Of a stretch of 51,159 bases of DNA, positions 33,617-41,450 are shown piece after piece. The notes under the pieces are model-generated. The model saw nothing but the letters and a program-made list of their open reading frames with translations, searched no databases and was not told the origin of the DNA. Position 1 is the first letter of the stretch. Each line of letters starts with the position of its first letter. Origin of the DNA: a virus; the IMG/VR virus record IMGVR_UViG_3300035659_000023, positions 1 to 51,159 of that record. The stretch is one strand, 5' to 3'. The translations under genes and the position numbers were made by a program.

Positions 33617-34436
33617 ATTAGTTGCTTTAAGTAAAAGACATCCCCTTTGTAAAATATGCACTGTATTCGAAGACGACCTCCTTAACGACATTACCCTTGA
33701 TATAGTATTACAAAGGAAAACGTATAAAGAAATATGTGAATGTTACTCTAAACTATTACCCCCTAACATCCCTGATATAAACGATATTAATGTTAGAAAT
33801 CACAAAAGACATTGCGATCCTGGCTTACTAGCTAAGGAATACTTACAACAACAGGGTATGGCTATTACTCCAGGTGAGATTGCTGTAAAGTTATACGCAG
33901 AAATTTATAAGGATGAGATTGATAAGAACAACACATTAAATGAATTGTATAGAGAAAGAATCAAAAATATGCAATCTCTTCAATTAGTGCTAGATGAAAA
34001 GCATTTAAGAGCCGATGAATTGGAAAGAACTTTACAAAAAGCAAAAGATGAAAGACAACCAGATTCTGTTATAAACGATATGGCTTACCGGTTAAAGGAA
34101 ATACAAGGTGATATAAGATCCTATATTAAGCAGATAGATTCCATGCAAGGGGAAGTTCAAGATGTAATATTAAAAGAGAAGCAGGCTGAAAAGACCCCGA
34201 TGGAAGGGACTATCTATGTTACTCAAAACTATGTAAATATATTTCAAGTTCATATGCAATCCTTTCTTGATGAATTAGTACCTTCAATGTTACAAGAGTT
34301 TAGAGATATTCCCGAAAGAGGAAAGAAAACCATACAACTAATTACATCTTGTATGGATAGACATATTGGCTCTGCTCTTGATGAAACTAAGTTATTAAAG
34401 TATACAAAAGGTAAAAAAATATTAAATGGAGACTAG
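33609..34436 (+). CDS. Candidate small terminase-like HTH/zinc protein (275 aa)
   Basis: The N-terminus has LCKIC, followed by TLDIVLQRKTYKEICECYSK and a later NHKRHC. This is a compact zinc/helix-turn-helix arrangement (C..C...H..HC) like DNA-binding domains in some small terminase subunits. The middle is coiled coil (LRADELERTLQKAKDERQ, RLKEIQGDIRSYIKQIDS), suited to ring assembly, and the C-terminus is helical. It sits one small gene upstream of the large terminase, where small terminases usually lie. The assignment rests on position and shape, not on a diagnostic motif; it could be another DNA-binding virion protein. Confidence 0.5.
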   Translation: MNELVALSKRHPLCKICTVFEDDLLNDITLDIVLQRKTYKEICECYSKLLPPNIPDINDINVRNHKRHCDPGLLAKEYLQQQGMAITPGEIAVKLYAEIYKDEIDKNNTLNELYRERIKNMQSLQLVLDEKHLRADELERTLQKAKDERQPDSVINDMAYRLKEIQGDIRSYIKQIDSMQGEVQDVILKEKQAEKTPMEGTIYVTQNYVNIFQVHMQSFLDELVPSMLQEFRDIPERGKKTIQLITSCMDRHIGSALDETKLLKYTKGKKILNGD

Positions 34437-34797
34437 ATATACCGATACTAAGAGTAGAGGGTTGAAGATTTTATCTTGGCAAGTACAACTGCTTACTTGG
34501 GGCGATTTTCTAAAAGAGGTAGGCCCCAATCAAATTTGGGAAGCCAAGAATGGTCCGGGACTCGCGGGGCATTATTTACATACTACTATAGAATCTAATA
34601 CGTATCCTCTTTGGATGACCCATATAGATATTACAAGGGCGCTATGGTTACCTCAAGTGGATTACTCTTTATCCGATGACGACCACCATGCTTATAGGTT
34701 AATACAACTATATTTTGTATTTATAGGTTATAAAACCTATATTCTTATTACCGCTTGCGTTGTCGAGTCCCGCGGACCTTTTATGAGGGTTAAATAA
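34426..34797 (+). CDS. LSWQ protein (123 aa)
   Basis: Near the N-terminus it reads GLKILSWQVQLLTWGDFL, with SWQVQ as in the 9152 and 28643 proteins. The next 50 residues (VGPNQIWEAKNGPG) resemble the first module of the 28643 protein (LAPHQIWKDARDYS), suggesting a shared small domain, possibly SH3-like. The ATG lies within the end of the previous gene with an 11-base overlap. Small and of unknown function, it directly precedes the terminase gene. Confidence 0.55.
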   Translation: METRYTDTKSRGLKILSWQVQLLTWGDFLKEVGPNQIWEAKNGPGLAGHYLHTTIESNTYPLWMTHIDITRALWLPQVDYSLSDDDHHAYRLIQLYFVFIGYKTYILITACVVESRGPFMRVK

Positions 34798-34812
34798 AAT
34801 TTTAGAGGGCAA

Positions 34813-37326
34813 TTGTCTAAAATTATAAGTTTCTCAGACTACGCTAACGATCTTATCGATAGTTCCATATCTTCTTACGGAGAAATAGAACCGTTAGATG
34901 CCTTTGCATTTATAACCTCTTCAGATTATTTAAACGAAGATCCTACCCCCTTTCAAAGTTTAGCTATTAAAACTCTTTACAATCTTTGGGGTATATATCC
35001 CCCTATCTTAGAGGAAGAAGAACTAATAAGAATTCTCTACAGAGATTGGAATATAAAAGTAGAATTAGATAGAGAAGACCCTGTTACTCATTTTATAATG
35101 GTTTTAGGTCGAAGGAGTACTAAATGCTTAACGGGAGATTCCGAAATAATAGATGCTAATATGGGGAAGATTTATAAGTTAGGAGATTTATATGAATATA
35201 ATTTACATCCCCCGATTTTTACATTAAAGAATGATTTTAAATTTACTAAAACTACTGATTACAGAGTACTTGATAATGGAATTAAACCCTGTTATAAAAT
35301 ATTAACTAAGACTGGGAGAACCTTAGAGTGTACTGATAACGAACCCTTTTTAACAATTGAGGGATGGAAAGAACTTAAAGATCTAAAAGAAAAAGATAGA
35401 ATAGCTGTACCTTCTGTTTTACCTATCTTTGTAACTGATAAAGTTATAACGAAGAACGCAGCTAAAATGGATAATGCTTTTATTACTTCTATCCCGAAAG
35501 AAATTTGGAATTATGTAGATAAGATAAGAATCGGAAAAGGATTAAAGAAACAGGATATACGAAAAGTGAAAAAGATTAGTGAATACTTAGACGATACCTA
35601 TCTTAAGAACTTAGTTAAAGCTGATGTAATTTGGGATCCTATTAAAAGTATCGAGTACGTTGGGAAGAAGCAAACTTACGATTTAAACGTGCCAGATACT
35701 CATAATTTTATAGCTAATAATATTGTAGTACATAATAGTACTTTAGCATCTTTCTTTGCTACTTATGCTCTTTACACCCTTATATGTAGAGGTAATCCCC
35801 AAAAATATTATGGAATAAGAGAAAGGCATCCTATTTATGTAACTCACGTGGCTGCTAAAGGAAAACAGGCAGAAAGCGTTTTTATACTAACTAAAGATAA
35901 TCTGAGAAAAGTTCCTTTCTTTGACCCTTACTTAGATTTTGATAAAGATAGTCTTACAGAACTCCGACTTTTTACTCCTTACGATAAATACCTTAACGAT
36001 CAGATTAAACAGATGAATATATTACTTCCAAGAGGAGAACTTAAAAAGCCGAAGAGGCCCGGTTCGTTATATGCGAAATCTATTACTACATCCGCAGCTA
36101 CTAATAGAGGCGATGCTACTTTTATGTTAATGCTTTCCGAGTTTGCGCACTTCTTAAGGGCTAGGATGGATCCTTCTAAAACAGCAGACCAGGTAGCGGA
36201 AGAAAACCCTCAGAGTGATTATGCTATTTATAAAGCTTTAGTACCCGCTGTTAAAGACTTTGGAGAAGATGGTAAGATTATATTGGAGTCATCCCCTGCA
36301 GAAAAAGGTGGGGAAATGTATAGACATTATGGTATTGCTGGAGGTTCCGAACAAGAAGGTGGGCAGACTATGGAGAGGGAAGTAGGTTATGCTTTATTAC
36401 AATTACCTACTTGGGCCGCGAGACCCAGTATATCAAGAGAATCATTAGCATCTGAATTTAGGAGCGATTCAGTGGGGGCCAACGCTGAATATGGGGCTCA
36501 TTTTCTTAATCCTTCTATGGCTTTTATATCTGAGAACGTTATAAATAGTATTCCTCAACCGGAAAGGGGTATAATACTTAGAAATCCAAGTAACTGGAGA
36601 TTCGTTATATGTTTAGATCCAGGGGGAAAGGCTAAAGTTAAAGTGGCCGATACTTACGCTTTAGGATGGGGGCACGCTGACGTTAAACCCGACGAAAGAG
36701 ATACCACTTATTGGATAGATGGATTTAAAGGATGGGATGCTATTCCAAAAGATATAGGTTTTGGGAAAATAGAAACAATACCTGTGGACCCCAACGAAGT
36801 TTTGAACTATTTAATAGAGTTAATAAAAGACTTAGGAGGGAGAAACTTTGTATTAGAAATATGTTATGATCAATGGCAAAACCAACAAGCTGTATCTTCT
36901 CTTCAAGCTATAGGATTACCGGCTATCGAGACTACTTTTACTAATCCTTACAAAGGTCAGATGTATGGAGATTTCCTTTCTAAAGCCGAACACGGTCAAG
37001 TAAAAATGTATGGTCAAGATACCGAAGGTTGGGTAGATAGATGGAAACTGGAAATGAAATACTTACAAAGAATAATATCTGGTAAGTATACTTATTTTAA
37101 ACATCCCGATTCTGGCCCCGTAAGGCACGATGACTTCGCCGATGTTGCGAGTAACATTGTTCACAGACTTTCTATTTGGAGTTATCCTACTAAAGAAACT
37201 ACCGAAAGAAACATATTAGACAAACAAGGTAGACCAGTACGAAAACGAACTACTGTATATCCAGTAAAAGGGCCTGGTTTATATAGAGGAAGTCCATTGG
37301 GCGGTAGAACTTCAGGAGGGCGTTAA
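34813..37326 (+). CDS. terL: Terminase large subunit interrupted by an intein (837 aa precursor)
   Basis: TTG at 34813, behind AGAGGG, is the likely start. The Walker A motif reads GRRSTK-STLAS once the intein (residues 105-308) is removed; Thr replaces the usual second Gly. A Walker B-like segment MLMLSEFAHF is at about 438-447. The nuclease domain shows CLDPGG (about 600), LEICYDQW and HDDFADVA (about 772), carrying its acidic metal ligands. The spliced protein would be about 633 aa, normal for a TerL. It translocates DNA into the prohead and cuts concatemers. The last 30 residues are basic, Gly/Arg-rich. Packaging needs splicing, because the ATP-binding loop is split. Confidence 0.92.
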   Translation: MSKIISFSDYANDLIDSSISSYGEIEPLDAFAFITSSDYLNEDPTPFQSLAIKTLYNLWGIYPPILEEEELIRILYRDWNIKVELDREDPVTHFIMVLGRRSTKCLTGDSEIIDANMGKIYKLGDLYEYNLHPPIFTLKNDFKFTKTTDYRVLDNGIKPCYKILTKTGRTLECTDNEPFLTIEGWKELKDLKEKDRIAVPSVLPIFVTDKVITKNAAKMDNAFITSIPKEIWNYVDKIRIGKGLKKQDIRKVKKISEYLDDTYLKNLVKADVIWDPIKSIEYVGKKQTYDLNVPDTHNFIANNIVVHNSTLASFFATYALYTLICRGNPQKYYGIRERHPIYVTHVAAKGKQAESVFILTKDNLRKVPFFDPYLDFDKDSLTELRLFTPYDKYLNDQIKQMNILLPRGELKKPKRPGSLYAKSITTSAATNRGDATFMLMLSEFAHFLRARMDPSKTADQVAEENPQSDYAIYKALVPAVKDFGEDGKIILESSPAEKGGEMYRHYGIAGGSEQEGGQTMEREVGYALLQLPTWAARPSISRESLASEFRSDSVGANAEYGAHFLNPSMAFISENVINSIPQPERGIILRNPSNWRFVICLDPGGKAKVKVADTYALGWGHADVKPDERDTTYWIDGFKGWDAIPKDIGFGKIETIPVDPNEVLNYLIELIKDLGGRNFVLEICYDQWQNQQAVSSLQAIGLPAIETTFTNPYKGQMYGDFLSKAEHGQVKMYGQDTEGWVDRWKLEMKYLQRIISGKYTYFKHPDSGPVRHDDFADVASNIVHRLSIWSYPTKETTERNILDKQGRPVRKRTTVYPVKGPGLYRGSPLGGRTSGGR
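35125..35736 (+). other. Intein (204 aa) in TerL Walker A, block B His replaced by Glu
   Basis: Block A is C105-LTGDSEI, block F is YDLNVPDTHNFIANN and block G is VVH307-N308, followed by Ser309 as the +1 nucleophile. Block B reads GRTLECTDNEPFL: the TxxH motif is T174-D-N-E177, so Glu replaces the catalytic His. Only about 85 residues separate the N- and C-terminal splicing blocks and no LAGLIDADG or HNH motif is visible, so it is a mini-intein or one with a decayed endonuclease. Confidence 0.9.
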
Positions 37327-37327
37327 T

Positions 37328-37340
37328 CGTGTATATTATA
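37328..37340 (+). promoter_or_regulatory. Promoter-like box CGTGTATATTATA
   Basis: Begins 2 bases after the terL stop and heads the next group of small genes. Identical 13-mers occur at 38641 and 51045, both between genes. Followed by TATAAACATTT. Confidence 0.5.
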
Positions 37341-37378
37341 TATAAACATTTATGTTTAACTATTTATAAGGTATTAAG

Positions 37379-37447
37379 TTGAAACTTTTTATTAGTGTTT
37401 TTATACTTATTGTTCTATGGATATTACTATTATGCATAGTAAACTAA
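37379..37447 (+). CDS. Possible 22-aa membrane peptide
   Basis: TTG at 37379 with AAGG 7 bases upstream opens MKLFISVFILIVLWILLLCI plus two residues, nearly all hydrophobic. It fits a single membrane span. It is the only plausible coding element between terL and 37492. Could be chance in AT-rich DNA. Confidence 0.3.
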   Translation: MKLFISVFILIVLWILLLCIVN

Positions 37448-37491
37448 TAGAATGATATTGAAGTCATTTACAACTTAGGAGAAAATAAATT

Positions 37492-37905
37492 ATGACAAAA
37501 AAATTAGAAGATAAGTTATTTGAAAAATACCCTAAAATCTTTCGTCAAAAAGATTTGGATATGAAACAAACCGCAATGTGTTGGGGAATCGAGTGCGGAG
37601 ATGGCTGGTATATGTTGCTTGATGTAATGTGCCATTTATTACAATGGGATACCGACCACAATAATTCCAAAAAAGGAAATAACGAAGGTAGAAACCCTCA
37701 AATTGAGGTAGTCCAAGTAAAAGAAAAGTGGGGTGAACTTAGATTTTATACTACTGGTTATAATGACCATCAAAGTGGAATAATAAGTTTCGCTGAAAGT
37801 ATGTCGCACCACATTTGTGAAAATTGCGGATCTACGGACGATGTGCAAGAAACAAAAACAAGTTGGATAAGAAATTTGTGTAAAAAATGTAGAGAGACAA
37901 AATAA
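37492..37905 (+). CDS. Phage hypothetical protein with C-terminal zinc ribbon (137 aa)
   Basis: AGGAGAAAATAAATT precedes the ATG. The sequence shows the hallmarks of a widespread uncharacterised phage family: FEKYPKIF, MCWGIECGDGWYMLLD, VKEKWGELRFY, then a Cys4 ribbon CENCGS...CKKC at the C-terminus. The ribbon suggests nucleic-acid or protein binding. It begins the gene group behind the 37328 promoter box and abuts the next ATG. Function unknown. Confidence 0.75.
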   Translation: MTKKLEDKLFEKYPKIFRQKDLDMKQTAMCWGIECGDGWYMLLDVMCHLLQWDTDHNNSKKGNNEGRNPQIEVVQVKEKWGELRFYTTGYNDHQSGIISFAESMSHHICENCGSTDDVQETKTSWIRNLCKKCRETK

Positions 37906-38217
37906 ATGATACCTGAAGATGATATTATAAAAGTTTTGATAAAAGATTACGGATGGAAAGTTGAAGAAGACTTCGGTTTTATGAGTAAAGAACTAATCAG
38001 AAACGTAGCGAAGATAGTAGAAGATAAGGTTAAGAGTGGTGTTGATAAAGATTTATTAAAGAAATTTTTAATATGGTGCTATAGAGTAGCTAAAATTGAT
38101 GTAGTAGACCCCGAAATAAACATTGAGGTTAAAGGCTATAGTAGTAAAGATTCCGTTCCTATTTGGGATTTAGAGAAATTAGTTTCGCAATTTTTGCTGG
38201 AAAATAAATATGGATAA
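37906..38217 (+). CDS. Hypothetical protein (103 aa)
   Basis: Starts directly after the previous stop (TAAATG). Acidic and helical: IPEDDIIKVLIKDYGWKVEE, VDKDLLKKFLIWCYRVAKID. No membrane span, Cys cluster or catalytic motif. It overlaps the next gene by 8 bases, consistent with one operon. Confidence 0.6.
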   Translation: MIPEDDIIKVLIKDYGWKVEEDFGFMSKELIRNVAKIVEDKVKSGVDKDLLKKFLIWCYRVAKIDVVDPEINIEVKGYSSKDSVPIWDLEKLVSQFLLENKYG

Positions 38218-38446
38218 GGAAAGGATAAAAGAATTAGCGGGATTAGCCGGATTTAAATACTCGCACGACGGGCCTGATTATGTTTGTTTTAAAAGTGAGA
38301 ATACTAATATAATTCTTGTTTATACTTCTACTGGGGAACTGAGCCTTTTACGAAGGTTATTTAAAGAATGTAGAATTGCTGGTCAAATAAAATTACGACT
38401 GGAATACGAGAAACTTATGAATCCTTTTAACTATCACCTACTCTAA
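38210..38446 (+). CDS. Hypothetical protein (78 aa)
   Basis: Starts inside the end of the previous gene (MDKERIKELAGLAGFKYSHD). The centre is beta-rich (YVCFKSENTNIILVYTSTGE) and the end is a basic helix (IAGQIKLRLEYEKLMN). The pattern resembles small phage proteins of unknown function. Lies one base before the start of the next small membrane-type gene. Confidence 0.55.
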   Translation: MDKERIKELAGLAGFKYSHDGPDYVCFKSENTNIILVYTSTGELSLLRRLFKECRIAGQIKLRLEYEKLMNPFNYHLL

Positions 38447-38447
38447 T

Positions 38448-38609
38448 ATGATTGAAAGTATCTTACATTTTATCGGTATATGTCCTGATAGCCTTTCACA
38501 CCCTAATCTTCTTAATCTTTTAACACTTGGTATCTTAGTCTCCATTGGAGCGAAACTTAAGTTTTTTTATTATAAATCACGAAAAATTGTTAAAAATCTT
38601 GGTTTTTAG
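38448..38609 (+). CDS. Small membrane-type phage protein (53 aa)
   Basis: Frame MIESILHFIGICPDSLSHPN followed by a hydrophobic segment (LLNLLTLGILVSIGAKLKFF) and a basic tail (YYKSRKIVKNLGF). The CPDSLSHPNLL segment with a following hydrophobic helix is a pattern I know from uncharacterised phage peptides. The start lies one base after the preceding stop. Topology: probably one span, basic C-terminus inside. Confidence 0.55.
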   Translation: MIESILHFIGICPDSLSHPNLLNLLTLGILVSIGAKLKFFYYKSRKIVKNLGF

Positions 38610-38640
38610 TCTAAAAACAACTTCCTTATTTGAGCGAATT

Positions 38641-38653
38641 CGTGTATATTATA
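38641..38653 (+). promoter_or_regulatory. Promoter-like box CGTGTATATTATA
   Basis: Lies in the 82-bp gap between the 53-aa membrane-protein gene and the next start. TTGAGC begins 9 bases upstream, too close for a standard -35. The exact 13-mer is shared with 37328 and 51045. Confidence 0.5.
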
Positions 38654-38691
38654 GATAGAAATAATAATAATTTATGCGAAAGGATGCAAAA

Positions 38692-39042
38692 ATGAATCAA
38701 GTTAAATTACCCCCTAGAAGGAATAATGAATTAAAAAAGGATTTAATTATCTGTCCTACTTGCAAAGGCGAAGGTACTAGAGCAGTAGTAGCTAAAATAT
38801 TGGACGAGAAGGGTTGGTATGATGCCCCCCCTGTTGTGATGAGTTGTAGTCTTTGTGAAGGAAAAAAAGTAGTGAGTAAAAAGTGGCTAGAAGCAAGAGA
38901 GGAAGCTTATAAAGATTTTTGGTGTGCCTGTAAAGGAGATGCTCTAAGAGATTCTATATACTATGCCGATGGAGAGCACCTGGGATGTTCAAAACATCAT
39001 TACAGATGCAGAACTTGTGGGAAGGTAACACAGGTAGGTTAA
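38692..39042 (+). CDS. DnaJ-type zinc-finger protein (116 aa)
   Basis: AAAGGATG lies 8 bases before the ATG at 38692; an in-frame ATG at 38674 has no site. Four Cys pairs occur: CPTCKGEG, CSLCEGKK, CACKGD and CRTCGK. The first two are CxxCxGx(G/K) repeats like the DnaJ Cys-rich domain; the last two, with His residues between, form a further ribbon. No J domain is present, so it is a stand-alone zinc protein and not a DnaJ. Possible chaperone-like or RNA-binding role. Confidence 0.65.
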   Translation: MNQVKLPPRRNNELKKDLIICPTCKGEGTRAVVAKILDEKGWYDAPPVVMSCSLCEGKKVVSKKWLEAREEAYKDFWCACKGDALRDSIYYADGEHLGCSKHHYRCRTCGKVTQVG

Positions 39043-39043
39043 A

Positions 39044-39598
39044 ATGACTATATCAGACCAATTAGAATATTCGTCCGCCATCGTTTTTGGGATTGACTTT
39101 GAGATAAATGTTATGCCAAAGAATATGTTACACGTAGTATTTGATAACCCTATACCATCCATAGCTGAAATGGAAAAGTATGGTCTTACTTCCAGCGATG
39201 CTCAAAATGAACATGACGTTTTAATACACCGTAAGAATCATAAATACGAATCAAAGCCAAGTAAAAAAGATAGGGAGAAGAAATTTACTTTTAGAACAGA
39301 ACACCCAACTGGACAATGGTGTTCCTTTTTCCCGGATAGCTATCATATCAAATTAAAAAGAAAAGAAGTTGGAAGTATTACTGATGGAGTTCCTTATAAA
39401 ATTAGTTTGCAGGTAATTAAAAAGGATATTAACGAAGATGGTAATCCTAATTGTCCTTGGAAATGGATTACTCTAAAGAAGGAATCTCAGACCTTACAAG
39501 AAGCGAAAGATTTTTTGAATAGGTATATTGATAAAATTTTAGCAAAGTATAAATTATATTTAGGCGATGAAATTGAAATTAATAATGGATATAAGTAG
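39044..39598 (+). CDS. Hypothetical protein (184 aa)
   Basis: Begins one base after the previous stop. The protein is soluble-looking, with a beta-rich N-terminus (AIVFGIDFEINVMPKNMLHV), a basic loop (RKNHKYESKPSKKDREKKFT) and a C-terminal helix (EAKDFLNRYIDKILAKYKLY). No family recognised. The next gene starts within its last 32 bases. Confidence 0.6.
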   Translation: MTISDQLEYSSAIVFGIDFEINVMPKNMLHVVFDNPIPSIAEMEKYGLTSSDAQNEHDVLIHRKNHKYESKPSKKDREKKFTFRTEHPTGQWCSFFPDSYHIKLKRKEVGSITDGVPYKISLQVIKKDINEDGNPNCPWKWITLKKESQTLQEAKDFLNRYIDKILAKYKLYLGDEIEINNGYK

Positions 39599-39845
39599 AG
39601 GTAACATATTTTACAATCAAGTAATTCCCGAAGACGAGCTTTGGGAAGATACTTTAAAAAGAAATGGCTTAAAGATAATTCAATTACATAAGCCTTCTCA
39701 AAGCATTTACGGAGAGAAGTTGAACGTGTGTATTATGGAAGTGAAGGAAGTGAAGGAAGGGGAACTAGTTATTGTTGAGAATGGTGATAAAACTATAGAT
39801 GAAATAAAAACTTTGTTAAAGGAGTCAAGTATATCAAAACAATAA
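39567..39845 (+). CDS. Hypothetical protein (92 aa)
   Basis: ATG at 39567 overlaps the previous gene by 32 bases; ATG at 39585 (MDISRGNIFY) is an alternative and neither has a strong ribosome binding site. Contains VKEVKEGELVIVENGDK, from a short repeat GTGAAGGAA/GTGAAGGAAG, and a C-terminal helix. Small alpha/beta protein of unknown function. Confidence 0.5.
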   Translation: MKLKLIMDISRGNIFYNQVIPEDELWEDTLKRNGLKIIQLHKPSQSIYGEKLNVCIMEVKEVKEGELVIVENGDKTIDEIKTLLKESSISKQ

Positions 39846-39881
39846 AAGTATTAACAAATCTTTTTTTTAGGGATACTACAG

Positions 39882-40028
39882 TTGCCGTTGGCAATAATAA
39901 TCCATTTTTTAATAGCGATAGTCGTGGCTATAATTATTACTGGTTATAATATCGAAAATAGAAAGCCGGGCAATTGGATATTAACTTGGGGGGCATATAC
40001 ACAAGCCAAAGGAAGAGATGCGAATTAA
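39882..40028 (+). CDS. Small membrane protein (48 aa), TTG start
   Basis: AGGGA at 39869-39873 is 8 bases before TTG at 39882. The frame reads MPLAIIIHFLIAIVVAIIIT, a single N-terminal span, then NRKPGNWILTWGAYTQAKG. It fills the gap before the denV-like gene and overlaps its start by 11 bases. Likely real but unassigned. Confidence 0.5.
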   Translation: MPLAIIIHFLIAIVVAIIITGYNIENRKPGNWILTWGAYTQAKGRDAN

Positions 40029-40452
40029 TTTAGTTCCCCCTTTTGAATTAACAGATCAGCACCTGGTAGCTGAATATTGTGAGATTTTAATGCTTTGCGG
40101 TATCTTGCAAAGAACTTTACATAGTAAAAAAGGATTTCAAGTAACTAAAGTGCCAAAGGAATTTACTTTAGGTAAGGGGCATGCGTATTTCTTCTATAAC
40201 AAAGGAGTATATTTACATAATAGATTTGTAACTCTCAAGACTGAAATGTTGAGAAGAGGAATTAATACGAATAAGAGTTTTCCAATCAATATGTGGCCGA
40301 AGGAATTGTTAAATAACTGGACTCCAACTTTCAAAGATTTAAGTATAATAAGGAAGCGAATTTCTGAAAGGCTTAAAGGAAAACCAGGGTGGTATAAAAA
40401 AAATAAACTCTTAATAGATAACTTTATAAATAGATTTGAGGATGTTGCTTGA
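40018..40452 (+). CDS. denV: Pyrimidine-dimer DNA glycosylase / endonuclease V-like (144 aa)
   Basis: The N-terminus MRINLVPPFELTDQHLVAEY aligns with T4 DenV (TRINL...ADQHLMAEY), and later GKGHAYFFY and PGWYKKNK match GAGHVTFFY and PTWYKYYG. DenV-type enzymes cut UV-induced dimers by glycosylase plus AP-lyase action, using the amine of Thr2 and Glu23. Here E22 matches Glu23, but Met1 takes the place of Thr2. In addition, Arg22 and Arg26 of T4, which contact DNA, are Cys21 and Met. Activity may be changed. AAAGGAAG precedes the ATG. Confidence 0.85.
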   Translation: MRINLVPPFELTDQHLVAEYCEILMLCGILQRTLHSKKGFQVTKVPKEFTLGKGHAYFFYNKGVYLHNRFVTLKTEMLRRGINTNKSFPINMWPKELLNNWTPTFKDLSIIRKRISERLKGKPGWYKKNKLLIDNFINRFEDVA

Positions 40453-40787
40453 GCGAATCTGGTTCTCTAACACACGAGGAGATAAAGCGGAAGACCTGGC
40501 CCGATGAGAATACTGAAATAGGATTTGGTAGAAGTTCTAAACAGTTATCAAGTATGTTACTACCCTTTATACTTGCAAGTGGGATGACCAGCGCCGGCCT
40601 TGCGGGACTTAAAGGTACTTCTAAATTTGACTACCCCCTCAAGAAAACGAGAAAATGCCTGCTACCAGAATGTAATGTTACTTATTCTGGTGGGGATAAT
40701 GTTTGTTGTTGTTCTAAAGAACACTTCCTTTTACTCCGCCAAAGACAAAAGGCGGCTCGTAAAGAAGAACAAAAGAAAAAAGGTTAA
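40449..40787 (+). CDS. Hypothetical Cys-rich protein (112 aa), TTG start
   Basis: TTG overlaps the denV stop (TTGA) with GAGG about 8 bases upstream. A hydrophobic Gly/Ala/Ser segment (LLPFILASGMTSAGLAGLKG) precedes a CLLPECNVTY...CCCSKEH cluster and a basic C-terminal helix (LLRQRQKAARKEEQKKKG). The cluster may hold one zinc. The hydrophobic stretch is short for a membrane span. Similar CLLPxC...C motifs occur in phage proteins of unknown role. Confidence 0.55.
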   Translation: MSESGSLTHEEIKRKTWPDENTEIGFGRSSKQLSSMLLPFILASGMTSAGLAGLKGTSKFDYPLKKTRKCLLPECNVTYSGGDNVCCCSKEHFLLLRQRQKAARKEEQKKKG

Positions 40788-41137
40788 TGATGTCTAAGAT
40801 AGACGAGCATACTTTAGAGAATGTTAAAATTATTAATAATAATTTTCACGAATTTTGTAAACAGAATAATATAGTCTGCGCTTTCACTTTATTTAATATG
40901 ACGGATAGTGGTTATATGGCTACTCTGGAAATGGTACCTGTTTTGAAGAATCCAGAAATACTTGATGATATGGTACCTCTTGAACGTCTTTTTTATAACG
41001 AACTTTTAGAGGTATGGGGACTAATGGAAACTTCTTTTAAGACAGGGGTTTACAATTTACAACGCCTTCTGGAAGAGCGCTATAGCGATGTTAAATTAGA
41101 TGTTTATTCTAGTGATAATGAGGAGATAACTACGTGA
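40787..41137 (+). CDS. Hypothetical protein (116 aa)
   Basis: Starts at the stop of the previous gene (TAATGATG gives two consecutive Met codons). Mixed alpha/beta: FCKQNNIVCAFTLFNMTDSG, then helical ERLFYNELLEVWGLMETSFK. Ends with GAGGAGATAACTACGTGA, which supplies the ribosome binding site and GTG start of the following gene. No recognised family. Confidence 0.55.
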   Translation: MMSKIDEHTLENVKIINNNFHEFCKQNNIVCAFTLFNMTDSGYMATLEMVPVLKNPEILDDMVPLERLFYNELLEVWGLMETSFKTGVYNLQRLLEERYSDVKLDVYSSDNEEITT

Positions 41138-41415
41138 AACTTTATAATTGCCCCAATCGTAAGTGGGTTATAGTTAAAGGGTCTGGTAGTATTGATACTG
41201 CTAATATAAAGATACTACCAGCGACTCTTCCAGTAGAAAAAGAAGAGGAGATATTTTTTGATCATGTTGATGGTATGTATTCTTTTTGTTTGAATAAAGA
41301 AGGACAAATATGTTATATAGCTGCTTGGACGGAAGTAGAAGTATGTAAAGAACAAAGGAAACTGCCAAAAGAAAAAGAGATAGTAGAAATCCAAAATAAG
41401 GATCGACGTGTTTAA
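41134..41415 (+). CDS. Hypothetical protein (93 aa), GTG start
   Basis: GTG overlaps the previous stop (GTGA) with AGGAG upstream. Probably a small beta barrel, from alternating hydrophobics: KWVIVKGSGSIDTANIKILP, EEIFFDHVDGMYSFCLNKEG, CYIAAWTEVEVC. The C-terminus is a charged helix. Unknown function; lies just before the GHKL ATPase gene. Confidence 0.55.
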   Translation: MKLYNCPNRKWVIVKGSGSIDTANIKILPATLPVEKEEEIFFDHVDGMYSFCLNKEGQICYIAAWTEVEVCKEQRKLPKEKEIVEIQNKDRRV

Positions 41416-41450
41416 TATTAATGAAACAAATAAAATGCAGGAATACTAAG

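Noticed and set aside
35125-35736. Homing endonuclease inside the intein
   Set aside because: Only about 85 residues lie between splicing blocks and no LAGLIDADG, HNH or GIY-YIG motif is visible.
38692-39042. DnaJ chaperone
   Set aside because: Cys-rich repeats resemble the DnaJ zinc domain, but no J domain with HPD and no substrate-binding domain are present.
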